Positions 1 to 8,745 of a stretch of DNA of 64,000 bases are shown piece after piece. Below the pieces are notes generated by a model. That model searched no databases. It worked only from the letters and a program-made list of their open reading frames with translations, and was not told the origin of the DNA. Source of the stretch: Actinomyces sp. oral taxon 171 str. F0337 (lineage in GTDB: Bacteria > Actinomycetota > Actinomycetes > Actinomycetales > Actinomycetaceae); assembly GCF_005696555.1 (NCBI RefSeq), contig NZ_CP040005.1:1612001-1676000 (forward strand), given 5' to 3'. Made by a program: the position numbers and the translations under genes. Each line of letters starts with the position of its first letter. Position 1 is the stretch's first letter.

Positions 1-56
1 CCAGCGTCCTCATCGCGCTGGATGCCGAGCTCGGCGAAGAAATCGTCGTGGCTCAC
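1..56 (-). CDS. mltG: Endolytic transglycosylase MltG, N-terminal fragment (cut by window edge)
   Basis: Only the first 18 codons are visible, reading VSHDDFFAELGIQRDEDA from a GTG start whose GTGA overlaps the ruvX stop codon by 4 nt. In actinobacteria the gene after alaS-ruvX is normally mltG, a membrane-anchored YceG-family lytic transglycosylase that cleaves nascent peptidoglycan strands. The cytoplasmic N-terminus of this family is variable, so the call rests on gene order and translational coupling rather than on a motif. Confidence 0.6.
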   Translation of the reverse strand, partial: MSHDDFFAELGIQRDEDA

Positions 57-568
57 GCTCTGCCTCTCTTGGTCGGGTGGACTCGCTCACCGGCCGGGAC
101 CCCGGACATCCGCTCAGTTGTGATGGCCTGTTCAAGGATGACGACCGCCGCCGCTTGGTCGACGATACCGCGAAAGCTCCTCTCCTTCATGCCGGCCGCG
201 TGCAGATCCCGGTGAGCAGTGACGGTGGTGAGCCGCTCGTCGACCAACCGGACGCACACCTGCCGCGGTAGGCGGCTCGCCAGGTCTCGCGCCCATGCGC
301 GGGCGTCCCTGGTTGAGCTCGAGCTGCCGCCACCCATGTGCTTGGGCAGACCAACGATCACCTCGAAGGCACCGTACTCCTCGACGAGGTCAACAGCCTC
401 GTCGAGGTCTGCACCATAACGGTCCCGCCTGAGAGTTGCCACAGGAAACGACAGGATCGCGTCCTGATCGCAACGAGCGACACCGATACGCGCCTTTCCG
501 ACGTCGAAGGCGATACGGACACCGGGACGGAAGTCTCCCGAGACCGGTTGAGCCGATGAGTCTGTCAC
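53..568 (-). CDS. ruvX: RuvX/YqgF-family pre-16S rRNA nuclease / putative Holliday junction resolvase
   Basis: 171 aa, the usual family length. The RNase H-like fold is recognisable from the first strand around residues 17-31 (RIAFDVGKARIGVA, with the metal-binding Asp), the VIVGLPKHMGG segment, and the later LVDERLTT and VDQAAAVVILE motifs. Family members mature the 16S rRNA 5' end; a role in junction resolution has also been proposed. The reading frame is open far upstream inside alaS, but that part is shadow. I chose GTG at 568 because it is the only start codon between the alaS stop and the first catalytic strand. It follows alaS by 40 nt and overlaps mltG by 4 nt, so the three genes are probably co-transcribed. 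Confidence 0.88.
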   Translation of the reverse strand: MTDSSAQPVSGDFRPGVRIAFDVGKARIGVARCDQDAILSFPVATLRRDRYGADLDEAVDLVEEYGAFEVIVGLPKHMGGGSSSSTRDARAWARDLASRLPRQVCVRLVDERLTTVTAHRDLHAAGMKERSFRGIVDQAAAVVILEQAITTERMSGVPAGERVHPTKRGRA

Positions 569-608
569 GTGATCTGCTACGTAGTACGGGGCGAGCCGGC
601 TCGCCGGG

Positions 609-3320
609 TCAGGCCTTGATCTGCTCGGCGACGGCGCGCAGCGCCTCGTCCAGAGCCTCCGGGTTCTGGCCACCACCCTGGGCAAGGTCGTCCTTGCCGC
701 CACCGCCGCCGCCCAGCACCTGAGCGGCGGTACGCACCAAGGCACCGGCGCGGATGCCCTTGTCACGGGCACCGGCACTGGTGGCCACCACGACCACCGG
801 GCGCGAGCCCACGACCGCACCGACGGCGACGACGGCGGGATCGGAGTCACCGAGCCGGCTGCGGGCGTCCAGAACCAGAGAGCGGACGGCGTCGGCCGAG
901 CCAACGGAACCGAGGTTGGCCGAGGCCAGCCGTACCTCATCCACGCGCACGGCGTCGGAGACGATGCCGGCCGTGCGCGCGGACAACGCCGCCTGCTCAG
1001 CTGCGGCAAGGCGCTTCTCGGCGTCCTTCAGACGTGTCATGAGGCTTTCGACACGCTCGGGCAGGTCCTCGGGACGGCCCCCGACCATAGTGGAGAGCTG
1101 GGAGACCAGGGCGTGCTCCTTGGCCTGGTAGCCGTAGGCTCCCTCACCGACGAGGGCGTCGATGCGGCGCACCCCTGAACCGATCGAGGACTCGCCCAGC
1201 ACCGCAATACGGCCGATGTGCCCGGTGCTGGGCACGTGGGTCCCGGCGCACAGCTCCTTGGACCAGTCCCCGCCGATGGAGACGACACGCACCTCCTTGC
1301 CGTACTTCTCCCCGAACAGGGCCATGGCGCCTGCGGCGCGGGCGGCGTCGATGTCCATGACCTCATCGGTGACGGCCAGGTCCTCCGACAGCCTGGCGTT
1401 GACCCGCTCCTCAATGCCGGAGATCTGGTCCCCGGCCAGGGCGGAGCCGTGACGGAAGTCGAAGCGCATGCGGGAGGGGGAGTTCTCGCTGCCGGCCTGG
1501 GTGGCGTTGTCGGAGACGATCTCGTGGAGCGCCTTGTGCACCATGTGGGTGGAGGTGTGGGCGCGCGCGATCGCCAGACGGCGAGCCGAGTCGATCTGGG
1601 CGAAGGCCTTCTCCCCCACGGCGATCGTGCCCTCGGTCAGAGTGCCGCGGTGGACGTGCAGCCCCTTGACGGGAGCCTGGACGTCATCGACCTCGACGGT
1701 GCCGCCGTCGGCCAGACGGATCGTGCCCTGGTCGGCGAGCTGGCCGCCCATCTCCGCATAGAATGGGGTGCGGTCCAGGATGACCTCGACCTCGGCCGGG
1801 GCGGTGACGACGCTCTGCGGGACGCCGCCAACCAGCACACCGGCAACGGTGGCCTCGGCGGAGGACTCGGTGTAGCCCAGGAAGGTTGAGCCGCCACCCA
1901 TCTCCTTCTCCAGCTCGCGGAAGACGCGGATGTCGGCGTGCCCGGTCTTCTTGGCGCGGGCGTCGGCGCGGGCGCGCTCCTTCTGCTCGTTCATGAGGCT
2001 GCGGAAGGCGCTCTCATCGACATCGACCCCCTGCTCGGCCGCCATCTCCAGGGTGAGGTCGATGGGGAAGCCGTAGGTGTCGTGCAGCTCGAAGGCGCTC
2101 TTGCCGGACACCAACGGGCGCCCGGTGCGGCCGGCCTCCTTCTTGGCCGAGGCCACCGCGATGTCCAGGATCGTGGTGCCGGCGGCCAGGGTGCGGCGGA
2201 AGGCGTCCTCCTCGCCGTAGGCCACCTCGCAGATGGCGCTCCAGCCGGTCTCCAGCTCGGGGTAGGAGGCCTTCATGGCGTCCTTCGAGGCGGTCAGCAG
2301 CGTGGGCATGGCGGCCTCGTCAACGCCGAGCAGACGCATGGAGCGCACGGCCCGGCGGATGAGTCGGCGCAGGACGTAGCCGCGTCCGTCGTTGCCGGGG
2401 CGCACGCCGTCGGAGATGAGCATGAGCGCCGAGCGCACGTGGTCGGCGACGACCCGCATGCGCACGTCGTCATGGTGGGCCTCGCCGGCCTCGGGGCCGG
2501 CGGCGCCGCGACCGTAGACCTTTCCGGAGAGCTCCTCGGCGGCCTTGATGACGGGGAAGACCTCGTCGATCTCATACATGTTGGGCTTGTCCTGCATGAT
2601 GAAGGCCAGACGCTCCAGACCGGCGCCGGTATCGATGGCCGTCTGGTCGAGCTTGCCCAGGAGCTCGAAGTCGTGCCCCTTGCCCTCTCCGCGCAGGAAC
2701 TCATCGAAGACGAGGTTCCAGATCTCCAGGAAGCGGTCGCCCTGGGTGTCGACGGCGGGGCCGCCGTCGGGCCCGTAGTCGGGGCCACGGTCGTAGTGGA
2801 TCTCGCAGCAGGAACCGGCCGGTCCGGGCTGCCCGGTCGACCAGGAGATGTCCTTGAAGGGGAGCAGCTGGATCCGCTCGGCGGGAACCCCGATCTCGCG
2901 GGTCCAGTAGTCGAGGGAGACCTGGTCCTCCTCCCAGATCGTCATCCACAGCCGGTCCCCGTCCAGACCGTAGCCGCCCTCCTCCCGGCTGCCCGTCAGC
3001 AGTCCCCAGGCGTAGGAGATGGCCCCCTCCTTGAAGTAGTCGCCGAAGGAGAAGTTGCCGTTCATCTGGAAGAAGGTGCCGTGGCGCGTCGTGATACCGA
3101 CGTTGTCGATGTCATTGGTGCGGATGCACTTCTGCACTGAGGCGGCCCGGGGCCAGGGAGCCTCCTCGGTACCCAGGATGTAGGGGATGAAGGGCACCAT
3201 GCCCGCCACGGTGAACAGGATGGAGGGCTCGGGAGACACCAGGGAGACCGAGGGCCGGATCTCGTGCTCGTTCGCGGCGAAGTAGTCCAGCCAGCGGCTG
3301 CGGATCTCGGATGTGCGCAT
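609..3320 (-). CDS. alaS: Alanyl-tRNA synthetase
   Basis: 903 aa, full length. It charges tRNA-Ala in the cytoplasm. The class II catalytic core includes the N-terminal RTSEIRSRWLDYF start, the FFQMNGNFSFGDYFKEGA segment and GNDGRGYVLRRLIRRAVR. The editing domain has its zinc-type residues in HTSTHMVH and CAGTH. The C-Ala/DHHA1 tail has the glycine run before KDDLAQGGGQNP. The frame extends 53 codons upstream, but ATG 3320 is preceded by GAGGA at good spacing and begins exactly at the conserved N-terminus. ruvX and mltG follow closely. Confidence 0.97.
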   Translation of the reverse strand: MRTSEIRSRWLDYFAANEHEIRPSVSLVSPEPSILFTVAGMVPFIPYILGTEEAPWPRAASVQKCIRTNDIDNVGITTRHGTFFQMNGNFSFGDYFKEGAISYAWGLLTGSREEGGYGLDGDRLWMTIWEEDQVSLDYWTREIGVPAERIQLLPFKDISWSTGQPGPAGSCCEIHYDRGPDYGPDGGPAVDTQGDRFLEIWNLVFDEFLRGEGKGHDFELLGKLDQTAIDTGAGLERLAFIMQDKPNMYEIDEVFPVIKAAEELSGKVYGRGAAGPEAGEAHHDDVRMRVVADHVRSALMLISDGVRPGNDGRGYVLRRLIRRAVRSMRLLGVDEAAMPTLLTASKDAMKASYPELETGWSAICEVAYGEEDAFRRTLAAGTTILDIAVASAKKEAGRTGRPLVSGKSAFELHDTYGFPIDLTLEMAAEQGVDVDESAFRSLMNEQKERARADARAKKTGHADIRVFRELEKEMGGGSTFLGYTESSAEATVAGVLVGGVPQSVVTAPAEVEVILDRTPFYAEMGGQLADQGTIRLADGGTVEVDDVQAPVKGLHVHRGTLTEGTIAVGEKAFAQIDSARRLAIARAHTSTHMVHKALHEIVSDNATQAGSENSPSRMRFDFRHGSALAGDQISGIEERVNARLSEDLAVTDEVMDIDAARAAGAMALFGEKYGKEVRVVSIGGDWSKELCAGTHVPSTGHIGRIAVLGESSIGSGVRRIDALVGEGAYGYQAKEHALVSQLSTMVGGRPEDLPERVESLMTRLKDAEKRLAAAEQAALSARTAGIVSDAVRVDEVRLASANLGSVGSADAVRSLVLDARSRLGDSDPAVVAVGAVVGSRPVVVVATSAGARDKGIRAGALVRTAAQVLGGGGGGKDDLAQGGGQNPEALDEALRAVAEQIKA

Positions 3321-3494
3321 GGGGTCCTCATCCTGTTCGAGGTGTGGCCGGGCACTGCGGCTCTCGGGCCTGGTGCTGGGCGGGTGGATGGTGTGGTGTG
3401 GCCGACCGGCCGGACCGGTACACGGTGGAGACGGTGGAACCAGTCGCCTGCGGACTCGGAGCCGGTCGGGTTGCTCCATGGTGAGCGTACTCCC

Positions 3495-3541
3495 ACGCCG
3501 GGGCGCCCCGAACCTCTCATGGGTCCGGGGCGCCCCGGCGT
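3495..3541 (-). terminator. Perfect 16-bp GC-rich hairpin downstream of rpsD
   Basis: Positions 3495-3510 are the exact reverse complement of 3526-3541, leaving a 15-nt loop. The hairpin sits 17 nt after the rpsD stop on the minus strand and has no T-tract. It is likely a rho-independent-like terminator separating rpsD from alaS. Confidence 0.7.
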
Positions 3542-3557
3542 CAGGTGAGCGTGAGGG

Positions 3558-4181
3558 TCAGCGCGAGTAGTACTCGACGACCATCTGGACGTCACAGGTC
3601 ACAGGGACCTCGTCGCGCTTGGGGCGGCGCACCAGCGTGGCCGAGAGCTTCTCGAGGTCCACATTGAGGTACTCCGGGACGGGGGGCAGCACGTCGCGGT
3701 GCGCACCGGCGGCGGCGACCTGGAAGGGCACCATCACCTGGGAGCGGGGACGGACCTGGATGGTCTGGCCGGGCTTGACGCGGTAGGAGGGGCGGTCCAC
3801 GACCTTGCCGTCGACGAGGATGTGGCGGTGGACCACGTCCTGGCGGGCCTGGGCGATGGTGCGGGCGATCCCGGAGCGCAGAACGAGGGCGTCCAGGCGC
3901 ATCTCGAGCAGCTCGACGAGGGACTCACCGGTCAGGCCCTGACCGCGACGGGCCTCCTCGAAGACGCGCTGAAGCTGGGCCTCGCGGATGCCGTACTGGG
4001 CGCGCAGGCGCTGCTTCTCCTTGAGACGGACGGCGTAGTCGGACTCGGTGCGGCGGCGGGCACGGCCGTGCTCACCGGGGCCGTAGGGGCGACGCTCGAA
4101 GTAGCGCACGGCCTTGGGGGTCAGCGGGATGCCCAGGGCGCGAGAGAGGCGCACCTGGCGGCGGGAGCGTGAAGAGCTCAT
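3558..4181 (-). CDS. rpsD: 30S ribosomal protein S4
   Basis: 207 aa. S4 is a primary 16S rRNA-binding protein of the small subunit. The N-terminal S4 domain (SRRQVRLSRALGIPLTPKA, then RRPYGPGEHG) is followed by the S4 RNA-binding fold around residues 95-155 (LEMRLDALVLRSGIARTIAQ, HILVDGKVV). The protein ends with the conserved VEYYSR. The frame is open for 51 more codons upstream. ATG 4181 is preferred because an AGGA lies 9 nt upstream and the protein then begins MSSSRSRRQ; ATG 4190 would leave no room for a ribosome site. This is the zinc-free form, lacking the Cys cluster. It stands alone rather than in the rpoA cluster, as is usual in actinobacteria. Confidence 0.96.
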   Translation of the reverse strand: MSSSRSRRQVRLSRALGIPLTPKAVRYFERRPYGPGEHGRARRRTESDYAVRLKEKQRLRAQYGIREAQLQRVFEEARRGQGLTGESLVELLEMRLDALVLRSGIARTIAQARQDVVHRHILVDGKVVDRPSYRVKPGQTIQVRPRSQVMVPFQVAAAGAHRDVLPPVPEYLNVDLEKLSATLVRRPKRDEVPVTCDVQMVVEYYSR

Positions 4182-4438
4182 GAGTGTCATTCCTGTCGGA
4201 TCGTTGGTCGCACGCCGTGGCGGAAGCCGACGGCGCGGGGTCAAGCCTCGGTCCGGGCCGGGACCCCAGGAGGTCCGCATCGTCGTCGGCCGGTGGCGCC
4301 AGCAGGAGCCGCAAGCCGTCCCCGATGTGGACAACTCGAGAACTCTAGCGTGCTCACCGGCGAAAACCTATGTTGGAACCGCTCGGTGTGAGACGGTCCT
4401 CAGCATCTGCCCGGATGAGTCGCTCAAAGGTGTGCGCG

Positions 4439-5845
4439 CTATCGCTCATCGAGGATGCGCCGGACCGCCTCGAGGCGGGAGGCCAGCTGCTTCTCGAAGC
4501 CGTTGCCGGTGGGCCGGTAGTACCGACTGTCCTCGAGCCCGTCGGGCAGGTACTGCTGACCGACGACGGCATGGGGGAAGTCGTGGGGGTAGCGGTAGCC
4601 CTTGCCGTGCCCGAGCCCCTCGGCCCCGGCGTAGTGGGCGTCTCGCAGGTGGGCGGGCACGACCGAGGCCTTGCCGGACCTCACATCGGCCAGCGACTCG
4701 TTGAGCGCCACGGTGACCGCGTTGGACTTGGGGGCGGTGGCCACGGCGAGCGCGGCTTCGGCCAGGATGAGCCCGGACTCCGGCATCCCGATCATGGCGA
4801 CCGCCTGCTGCGCGGCCACGGCAGTGGACAGCACCGTGGGGTCGGCGAGCCCCACGTCCTCGGCGGCGTGGATGACGATGCGGCGGGCGATGTAACGGGG
4901 GTCCTCCCCCGCGGCGATCATGCGCGCCAGGTAGTGCATCGTGGCGTCGGGGTCCGAGCCGCGCATCGACTTGATGAAGGCGCTGACGACGTCGTAGTGC
5001 TGGTCCCCGGCCCGGTCGTAACGCACCGCCGCCACGTCGGCTGCCCGCTCGACGTCAGCCACCTCGATGAGGGGCGACGTGCCGGAACCGGAGGCCTGCG
5101 CCAGGACCGTGCCGGCGGCGGCCTCCAGCACCGTGAGCGCCTTGCGGGCGTCGGAGCCGGCCATGCGCACGATCTGCCCGCGCGCCTCGTCACTGATGCC
5201 CACTGTGCCGGCCAGGCCCCGTTCGTCATCCAGGGCACGATCGACCAGGCGCCCGATGTCATCGGCCTGCAGAGGATGGAGCGTCAGGAGCAGGGAGCGG
5301 GACAGGAGCGGTGAGACGACGCTGAAGGACGGGTTCTCCGTGGTGGCTGCGATGAGCGTCACCCAACGGTTCTCCACGCTGGGCAGCAGGGCGTCCTGCT
5401 GTGAGCGGGAGAAGCGGTGCACCTCGTCGATGAACAGCACCGTCTCCTCCCCCGCCGCCAGACGGCGCCTGGCATCGGTGACGACGGCGCGCACGTCCTT
5501 GACGCCCGCCGTGACCGCCGACAGCTCCACGAATCTGCGTCCGCTTCCTCGTGCCACCAGGTAGGCCAGCGTCGTCTTGCCGGTTCCGGGCGGGCCCCAC
5601 AGGATGACCGAGGACAAGGACGAGCCGGCGGACCGTACGGCACCACTGCCCTGCTCGCCCGCATGGGAGCTCTTGTCCGCCTCGGCCGGTTCCACGAGTC
5701 GTCGTAAGGGCGATCCGGGGGTGAGCAGGTGTGCCTGTCCCTCGAGTTCGTCGAGTGTGCGCGGACGCATTCGTACCGCCAGCGGTGCGTGGGAGTCCAC
5801 GGGGATCCCGGCGTCATCCGTGCCGGCCGACTCGAACAGGTCCAT
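4439..5845 (-). CDS. rarA: Replication-associated recombination protein A (RarA/MgsA AAA+ ATPase)
   Basis: 468 aa. RarA is a clamp-loader-like AAA+ ATPase that acts at stalled replication forks. The N-terminal [18 protein letters not shown] is followed by Walker A GPPGTGKT at about residues 84-91 and Walker B FIDEVHRF at about 150. The sensor region is AATTENPSF. The C-terminal tetramerisation region includes [14 protein letters not shown] and GLADPTVL. A short Ser/Gly-rich insert at about 55-78 separates the N-terminus from Walker A. Divergent from the small membrane protein at 5931, with 85 nt between them. Confidence 0.94.
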   Translation of the reverse strand: MDLFESAGTDDAGIPVDSHAPLAVRMRPRTLDELEGQAHLLTPGSPLRRLVEPAEADKSSHAGEQGSGAVRSAGSSLSSVILWGPPGTGKTTLAYLVARGSGRRFVELSAVTAGVKDVRAVVTDARRRLAAGEETVLFIDEVHRFSRSQQDALLPSVENRWVTLIAATTENPSFSVVSPLLSRSLLLTLHPLQADDIGRLVDRALDDERGLAGTVGISDEARGQIVRMAGSDARKALTVLEAAAGTVLAQASGSGTSPLIEVADVERAADVAAVRYDRAGDQHYDVVSAFIKSMRGSDPDATMHYLARMIAAGEDPRYIARRIVIHAAEDVGLADPTVLSTAVAAQQAVAMIGMPESGLILAEAALAVATAPKSNAVTVALNESLADVRSGKASVVPAHLRDAHYAGAEGLGHGKGYRYPHDFPHAVVGQQYLPDGLEDSRYYRPTGNGFEKQLASRLEAVRRILDER

Positions 5846-5896
5846 GGACCCGACCCTATCTCCCCGGCCGCCGACCCCGCGGGAGCGCCCGGGCCA

Positions 5897-5924
5897 TTGC
5901 GGCAGTGCCGAATCGGACTAGTTT
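5897..5924 (+). promoter_or_regulatory. Candidate leaderless promoter of the 5931 gene
   Basis: TTGCGG (5897-5902) and TAGTTT (5919-5924) are separated by 16 nt. The -10 ends 6 nt before the ATG, so transcription would begin at or next to the start codon. No Shine-Dalgarno sequence is present, consistent with a leaderless mRNA. Confidence 0.45.
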
Positions 5925-5930
5925 TCGACT

Positions 5931-6488
5931 ATGAACCCGAAAGCCCCTCCCCCTGCCGCCGGGCCGGTGCAGCCGTGGGCCGCGGCCGCGTGCTGGACGG
6001 CGTTCCTGTGCCCGTTACCCTCGGTCGCCTGGCGAGTGGCGATGCTGGCCGGCGCGGACGTGGGCTTCGGGCGGGCAGGCCTCTATCGCGCCAGCGCGGG
6101 CGGGTTCACCTACGTCGTGGTGCTGGAACTGATCCAGGTCGGCGCCGCCCTGGCCTGCCTGGCACTGTGCCGGCCGTGGGGCGAGAGGCTCCCGCGATGG
6201 GTGCCAGGCATAGGAGGGCGAGCGGTTCCCCACCGACTGCCCGTCATCGTGGGCGGTGCGGGCAATCTCCTGCTCTACCTCATCATCTACGAGGTCACCG
6301 CCTCATTCACGCTGGCCCTCCTGCGCGACCCGCCGTCCTGGACGCCCGTCGAGGGCATGGGCCCCGCCCAGCTCGTCGTCTTCTGCCTGTGCTACGGGCC
6401 CATGCTGGTCTGGCCCGTGGCCCTGACGATCGGACTGGTCGGTCACTGGCGCAGGCACCGGCAGGGCCGGTCAGTCACAGGAGGCTGA
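5931..6488 (+). CDS. Hypothetical integral membrane protein
   Basis: 185 aa, function unknown. Four hydrophobic segments are visible: about residues 18-40 (AAAACWTAFLCPLPSVAWRV), 60-85 (YVVVLELIQVGAALACLALC), 100-125 (LPVIVGGAGNLLLYLIIYEV) and 145-168 (LVVFCLCYGPMLVWPVALTI). Both ends are polar and the C-terminus is basic (HWRRHRQGR). The arrangement, with an N-terminal Pro/Ala stretch, is common among small actinobacterial membrane proteins of unknown role. Its 3' end overlaps the convergent YciO-type gene by 14 bp. I recognise no family motif. Confidence 0.75.
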   Translation: MNPKAPPPAAGPVQPWAAAACWTAFLCPLPSVAWRVAMLAGADVGFGRAGLYRASAGGFTYVVVLELIQVGAALACLALCRPWGERLPRWVPGIGGRAVPHRLPVIVGGAGNLLLYLIIYEVTASFTLALLRDPPSWTPVEGMGPAQLVVFCLCYGPMLVWPVALTIGLVGHWRRHRQGRSVTGG

Positions 6489-7092
6489 TGTCTCCGGCGC
6501 CCTCGCGCAGCACCTCGGGGACGTCGTCGGTCAGGTCGACGACGGTGGTCGACTCCCCCTGTCCCACGGGCCCCTCGATGACGACGTCGATGAGGTGCCC
6601 CAGGGAGTCCTGGATCTCCCACCCGTTGGTCTCGGGCTCCTCCTGGCCGGGACGGATGAAGGTGGAGGACAGGATGGGGGCGCCGAACTCGGCGACGAGC
6701 GACTGGGTGATGGCGTGGTCGGGGATGCGCACTCCCAGCGTGTGCTTCTTGGGGTTGAGCGTCATCCGGGGTACGTCCTTGGTCCCCTTGAGGATGAAGG
6801 TCCACGGCCCCGGGGTGAGCCGCTTGATGAGCCTAAAGGCGTTGTTGCCCACGATGGCCAGCGGCCCGACCTGGCCGAAGTCGGCGCACACGAAGGTGAA
6901 GTTGTGCTTGCCGTCGAGCTGGCGGATGGTGCGGATGCGGTCCAGTCCCTCCTTGTTGCCCGGCGCGCAGGCCAGGGCGTACCCGGAGTCGGTGGGGTAG
7001 GCGACCAGGCCGCCGTCGCGCAAGGTGTCGACGACCTTCTCAACGAGACGGGCCTGAGGATTGACGGGGTGGAGCTCGATGTAGCGTGCCAT
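6475..7092 (-). CDS. YciO/YrdC/Sua5-family protein (threonylcarbamoyl-AMP synthase-like)
   Basis: 205 aa, a single YrdC-like domain. Recognisable segments are the N-terminal GGLVAYPTDSGYAL, the LTPGPWTFILKGT region and the LGVRIPDH core. TsaC/Sua5 enzymes make threonylcarbamoyl-AMP for t6A37 tRNA modification. The nucleotide-site segment DGKHNFTFVC is closer to the YciO branch, whose activity is weak or different, so I do not assign tsaC. Convergent with and overlapping the 5931 gene by 14 bp. The GDPD gene lies 57 nt upstream on the same strand. Confidence 0.8.
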   Translation of the reverse strand: MARYIELHPVNPQARLVEKVVDTLRDGGLVAYPTDSGYALACAPGNKEGLDRIRTIRQLDGKHNFTFVCADFGQVGPLAIVGNNAFRLIKRLTPGPWTFILKGTKDVPRMTLNPKKHTLGVRIPDHAITQSLVAEFGAPILSSTFIRPGQEEPETNGWEIQDSLGHLIDVVIEGPVGQGESTTVVDLTDDVPEVLREGAGDISLL

Positions 7093-7149
7093 GCCCCCAC
7101 CCTACCGCGAGTGACAGGTCTCACACAGCATTCCGAAGGCAGGAGAACG

Positions 7150-7872
7150 TCAGCCGCGAGGGATCTGGTGAGGGACGTCGGAGAAGACACCGGTCACGCC
7201 CCAGTTGAAGAGCTCGTTGGCTCGGCTCGGCGAGTTGACGGTCCAGACGTTGACGCCGTAGCCCTCGGCCCGAAACTCCTGAACCTGCTGCCGGGTCAGT
7301 CCGGAGTCCTCGGGGTGGATGTAGTCGGCACCCACGATCTCCAGCGTGCTCCTCCAGTCGCCCGACAGCGCACGACTCTCGTACAGGCAGCCCACGGGGA
7401 CCTCCGGGGCGCGCTGCTTGAACAGGTGGAGCAGGAGATGACTGAAGGAGGAGACGATGACCTTGACGTCGGGACGCAGGCGCTCGAGCTGTGCGATGAC
7501 GCCGTCAATGAGCCGCAAGGTCGCCTCCTTGCCGGTCTCGTTGGGCTTGATCTCGATATTGGCGTTCAGGCCGGCGTCGTTCATGAGGTCGATGAGATTC
7601 CCCAGAGTGGGGAGCGACTCACCCTCGAACCGAGGCGAGAACCAGCCTCCGGCGTCGATACCGCCCAGATCGGCCACCGTCAGGTCGTCGTACCGGCCGG
7701 CGCGATTCGTGGTCCGGTCCAGGGTGGAGTCATGGCAGATGATGACTGTGCCGTCGGCGATGACGTCGACGTCGGCCTCCACCCACTGAACCTGATGATG
7801 CACCGCGTAACGGAACGCGGCCATGGTGTTCTCCGGGGCGAGTGAGCTCAGGCCTCGGTGCCCGAAGATCAT
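7150..7872 (-). CDS. Glycerophosphodiester phosphodiesterase (GDPD family)
   Basis: 240 aa from ATG 7872. It is predicted to hydrolyse glycerophosphodiesters to glycerol-3-phosphate and an alcohol, using a metal-dependent TIM barrel. Signature residues are visible: FGHRG near the N-terminus with PENTMAAF, EADVDVIADG, then CHDSTLDRTT, NIEIKP in the middle and VNVWTVNS near the end. No signal peptide is present, so it is probably cytosolic. An in-frame ATG at 7923 would add 17 residues, but only 7872 has a GAGG-type ribosome site. The 416-codon open frame reaching 8400 is shadow, because it runs through the divergent arsR gene and its promoter. Confidence 0.88.
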   Translation of the reverse strand: MIFGHRGLSSLAPENTMAAFRYAVHHQVQWVEADVDVIADGTVIICHDSTLDRTTNRAGRYDDLTVADLGGIDAGGWFSPRFEGESLPTLGNLIDLMNDAGLNANIEIKPNETGKEATLRLIDGVIAQLERLRPDVKVIVSSFSHLLLHLFKQRAPEVPVGCLYESRALSGDWRSTLEIVGADYIHPEDSGLTRQQVQEFRAEGYGVNVWTVNSPSRANELFNWGVTGVFSDVPHQIPRG

Positions 7873-7972
7873 GCGCCCCTCGCCGCGCGCGCGCCCGTCA
7901 CTGCTTGCGATCACCGATGACATGGCCGGAATGCTACCCGAGCCGCACGAGCGCACATCCCAGAAGGTCGCA

Positions 7973-8000
7973 TTGACATCAAGCGATGTTGATATAAACT
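7973..8000 (+). promoter_or_regulatory. Promoter and candidate ArsR operator
   Basis: A perfect -35 TTGACA (7973-7978) and a -10 TAAACT (7995-8000) are 16 nt apart. Between them lies an inverted repeat: ATCAA (7978-7982 region), GCGATG, TTGAT (7989-7993). The -10 ends 7 nt before the arsR ATG, so the transcript is probably leaderless. An operator in the spacer is the classical position for repression by SmtB/ArsR proteins, which suggests autoregulation. Confidence 0.65.
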
Positions 8001-8007
8001 CTCTTGT

Positions 8008-8337
8008 ATGCGAAAGGTCGCCACACCTCCGGAGTCCCCCCTCGGGGAGGACTCGGCCGTGGTGCAGCTGTTCAAGGCGCTGGCTCACCCCATGAGGGCG
8101 AGCATCGTCTACCGCCTCATCAGCTCGCCGGCTGACGTCACCGAGCTGGTGGCGTTCCTCGGAGTGTCCCAGCCTCTGGTCTCCCACCACCTGCGGGTCC
8201 TGCGCAACGCCCACCTGGTCGAGTCGGTCCGCGACGGGAAGCGCCAGAGCTACTCCCTCATCGACGACCATGTCGCATCCATCTTCATCGACACCCTCGA
8301 GCACACGAAGGAGCACGATCATGACTGCCACCACTGA
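8008..8337 (+). CDS. ArsR/SmtB-family metal-responsive transcriptional regulator
   Basis: 109 aa with a winged helix-turn-helix. VVQLFKALAHPMRASIVYRL is the usual first helices. The recognition helix region is VSQPLVSHHLRVLRNAHLV and the wing is GKRQSYSLIDDHV. The C-terminal helix ends with a His/Asp/Cys cluster (HTKEHDHDCHH) that could form an alpha5-type metal site like those of zinc sensors SmtB/CzrA. It overlaps the next gene by 17 nt, so the regulator and the metal-binding protein are made from one transcript. Expected role: derepression of this operon by Zn(II) or a similar ion. The specific metal is inferred, not shown. Confidence 0.88.
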   Translation: MRKVATPPESPLGEDSAVVQLFKALAHPMRASIVYRLISSPADVTELVAFLGVSQPLVSHHLRVLRNAHLVESVRDGKRQSYSLIDDHVASIFIDTLEHTKEHDHDCHH

Positions 8338-8644
8338 GCACCGCCCCGCTGAGGCCCACCACCACACCCACGGCCCCGACTGCGGGCACCTCGCCGTCAT
8401 CCACGGAGACCACGTCGACTACATTCACAACGGCCACGCCCACCACGAGGACAACGGCCACTACGACGAGTGCGACACCTGCTCGTGCGAGCACTGCTCG
8501 GACCCCTGTGCCGTGTGCGAGTGCGAGGACTGCTCCTGCCCCACCTGCAACCACAACACCTGCTCGTGCGAGCACTGCTCGGACTCCTGTTCCTCGTGCA
8601 CCTGCGAGGACTGCTCCTGCCCCACCTGCACGCACGCCGCCTGA
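8321..8644 (+). CDS. His/Cys-rich metallothionein-like metal-binding protein
   Basis: 107 aa, of which 20 are Cys and 17 are His. The N-terminal half (about 1-50) is His-rich and contains GPDCGHLAVIHGDHVDYIHNG, similar to a small actinobacterial His-rich protein found beside metal regulators. The C-terminal half is two tandem 27-residue repeats, each with 9 Cys and 2 His (pattern TCSCEHCSD.C..C.CEDCSCPTC), resembling a two-cluster metallothionein. No signal peptide is present. Start ATG 8321 lies inside the end of arsR. Probable role: cytosolic buffering of zinc, copper or cadmium under ArsR control. The family is not firmly identified. Confidence 0.75.
   Translation: MTATTEHRPAEAHHHTHGPDCGHLAVIHGDHVDYIHNGHAHHEDNGHYDECDTCSCEHCSDPCAVCECEDCSCPTCNHNTCSCEHCSDSCSSCTCEDCSCPTCTHAA
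8477..8638 (+). repeat. Two tandem 81-bp coding repeats (27 aa each)
   Basis: Units 8477-8557 and 8558-8638 share most bases; the first 25 nt are identical. Each encodes a nine-Cys metallothionein-like cluster. The copies differ mainly in the middle (PCAVCEC versus SCSSCTC), which points to duplication and limited divergence. Confidence 0.85.
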
Positions 8645-8699
8645 TCGATTCAGCCAGTCACACCCCTGCACGCGCACGGCTCGCGGTGGGTGCACCACA

Positions 8700-8745
8700 G
8701 TGAGGGTCTCTTGCCGAATGAAGTGCTTCGGCAAGAGACCCTCAC
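8700..8745. terminator. Perfect 19-bp hairpin with 8-nt loop
   Basis: Arms 8700-8718 and 8727-8745 are exact reverse complements around the loop TGAAGTGC. It lies 55 nt after the metallothionein-like stop codon and has no T-tract. It probably terminates or stabilises the arsR operon mRNA. A second hairpin of the same architecture is at 9261-9308. Confidence 0.65.

Noticed and set aside
6475..7092. Calling this gene tsaC
   Set aside because: The substrate-site segment looks like the YciO branch, so the t6A role is not supported strongly enough.
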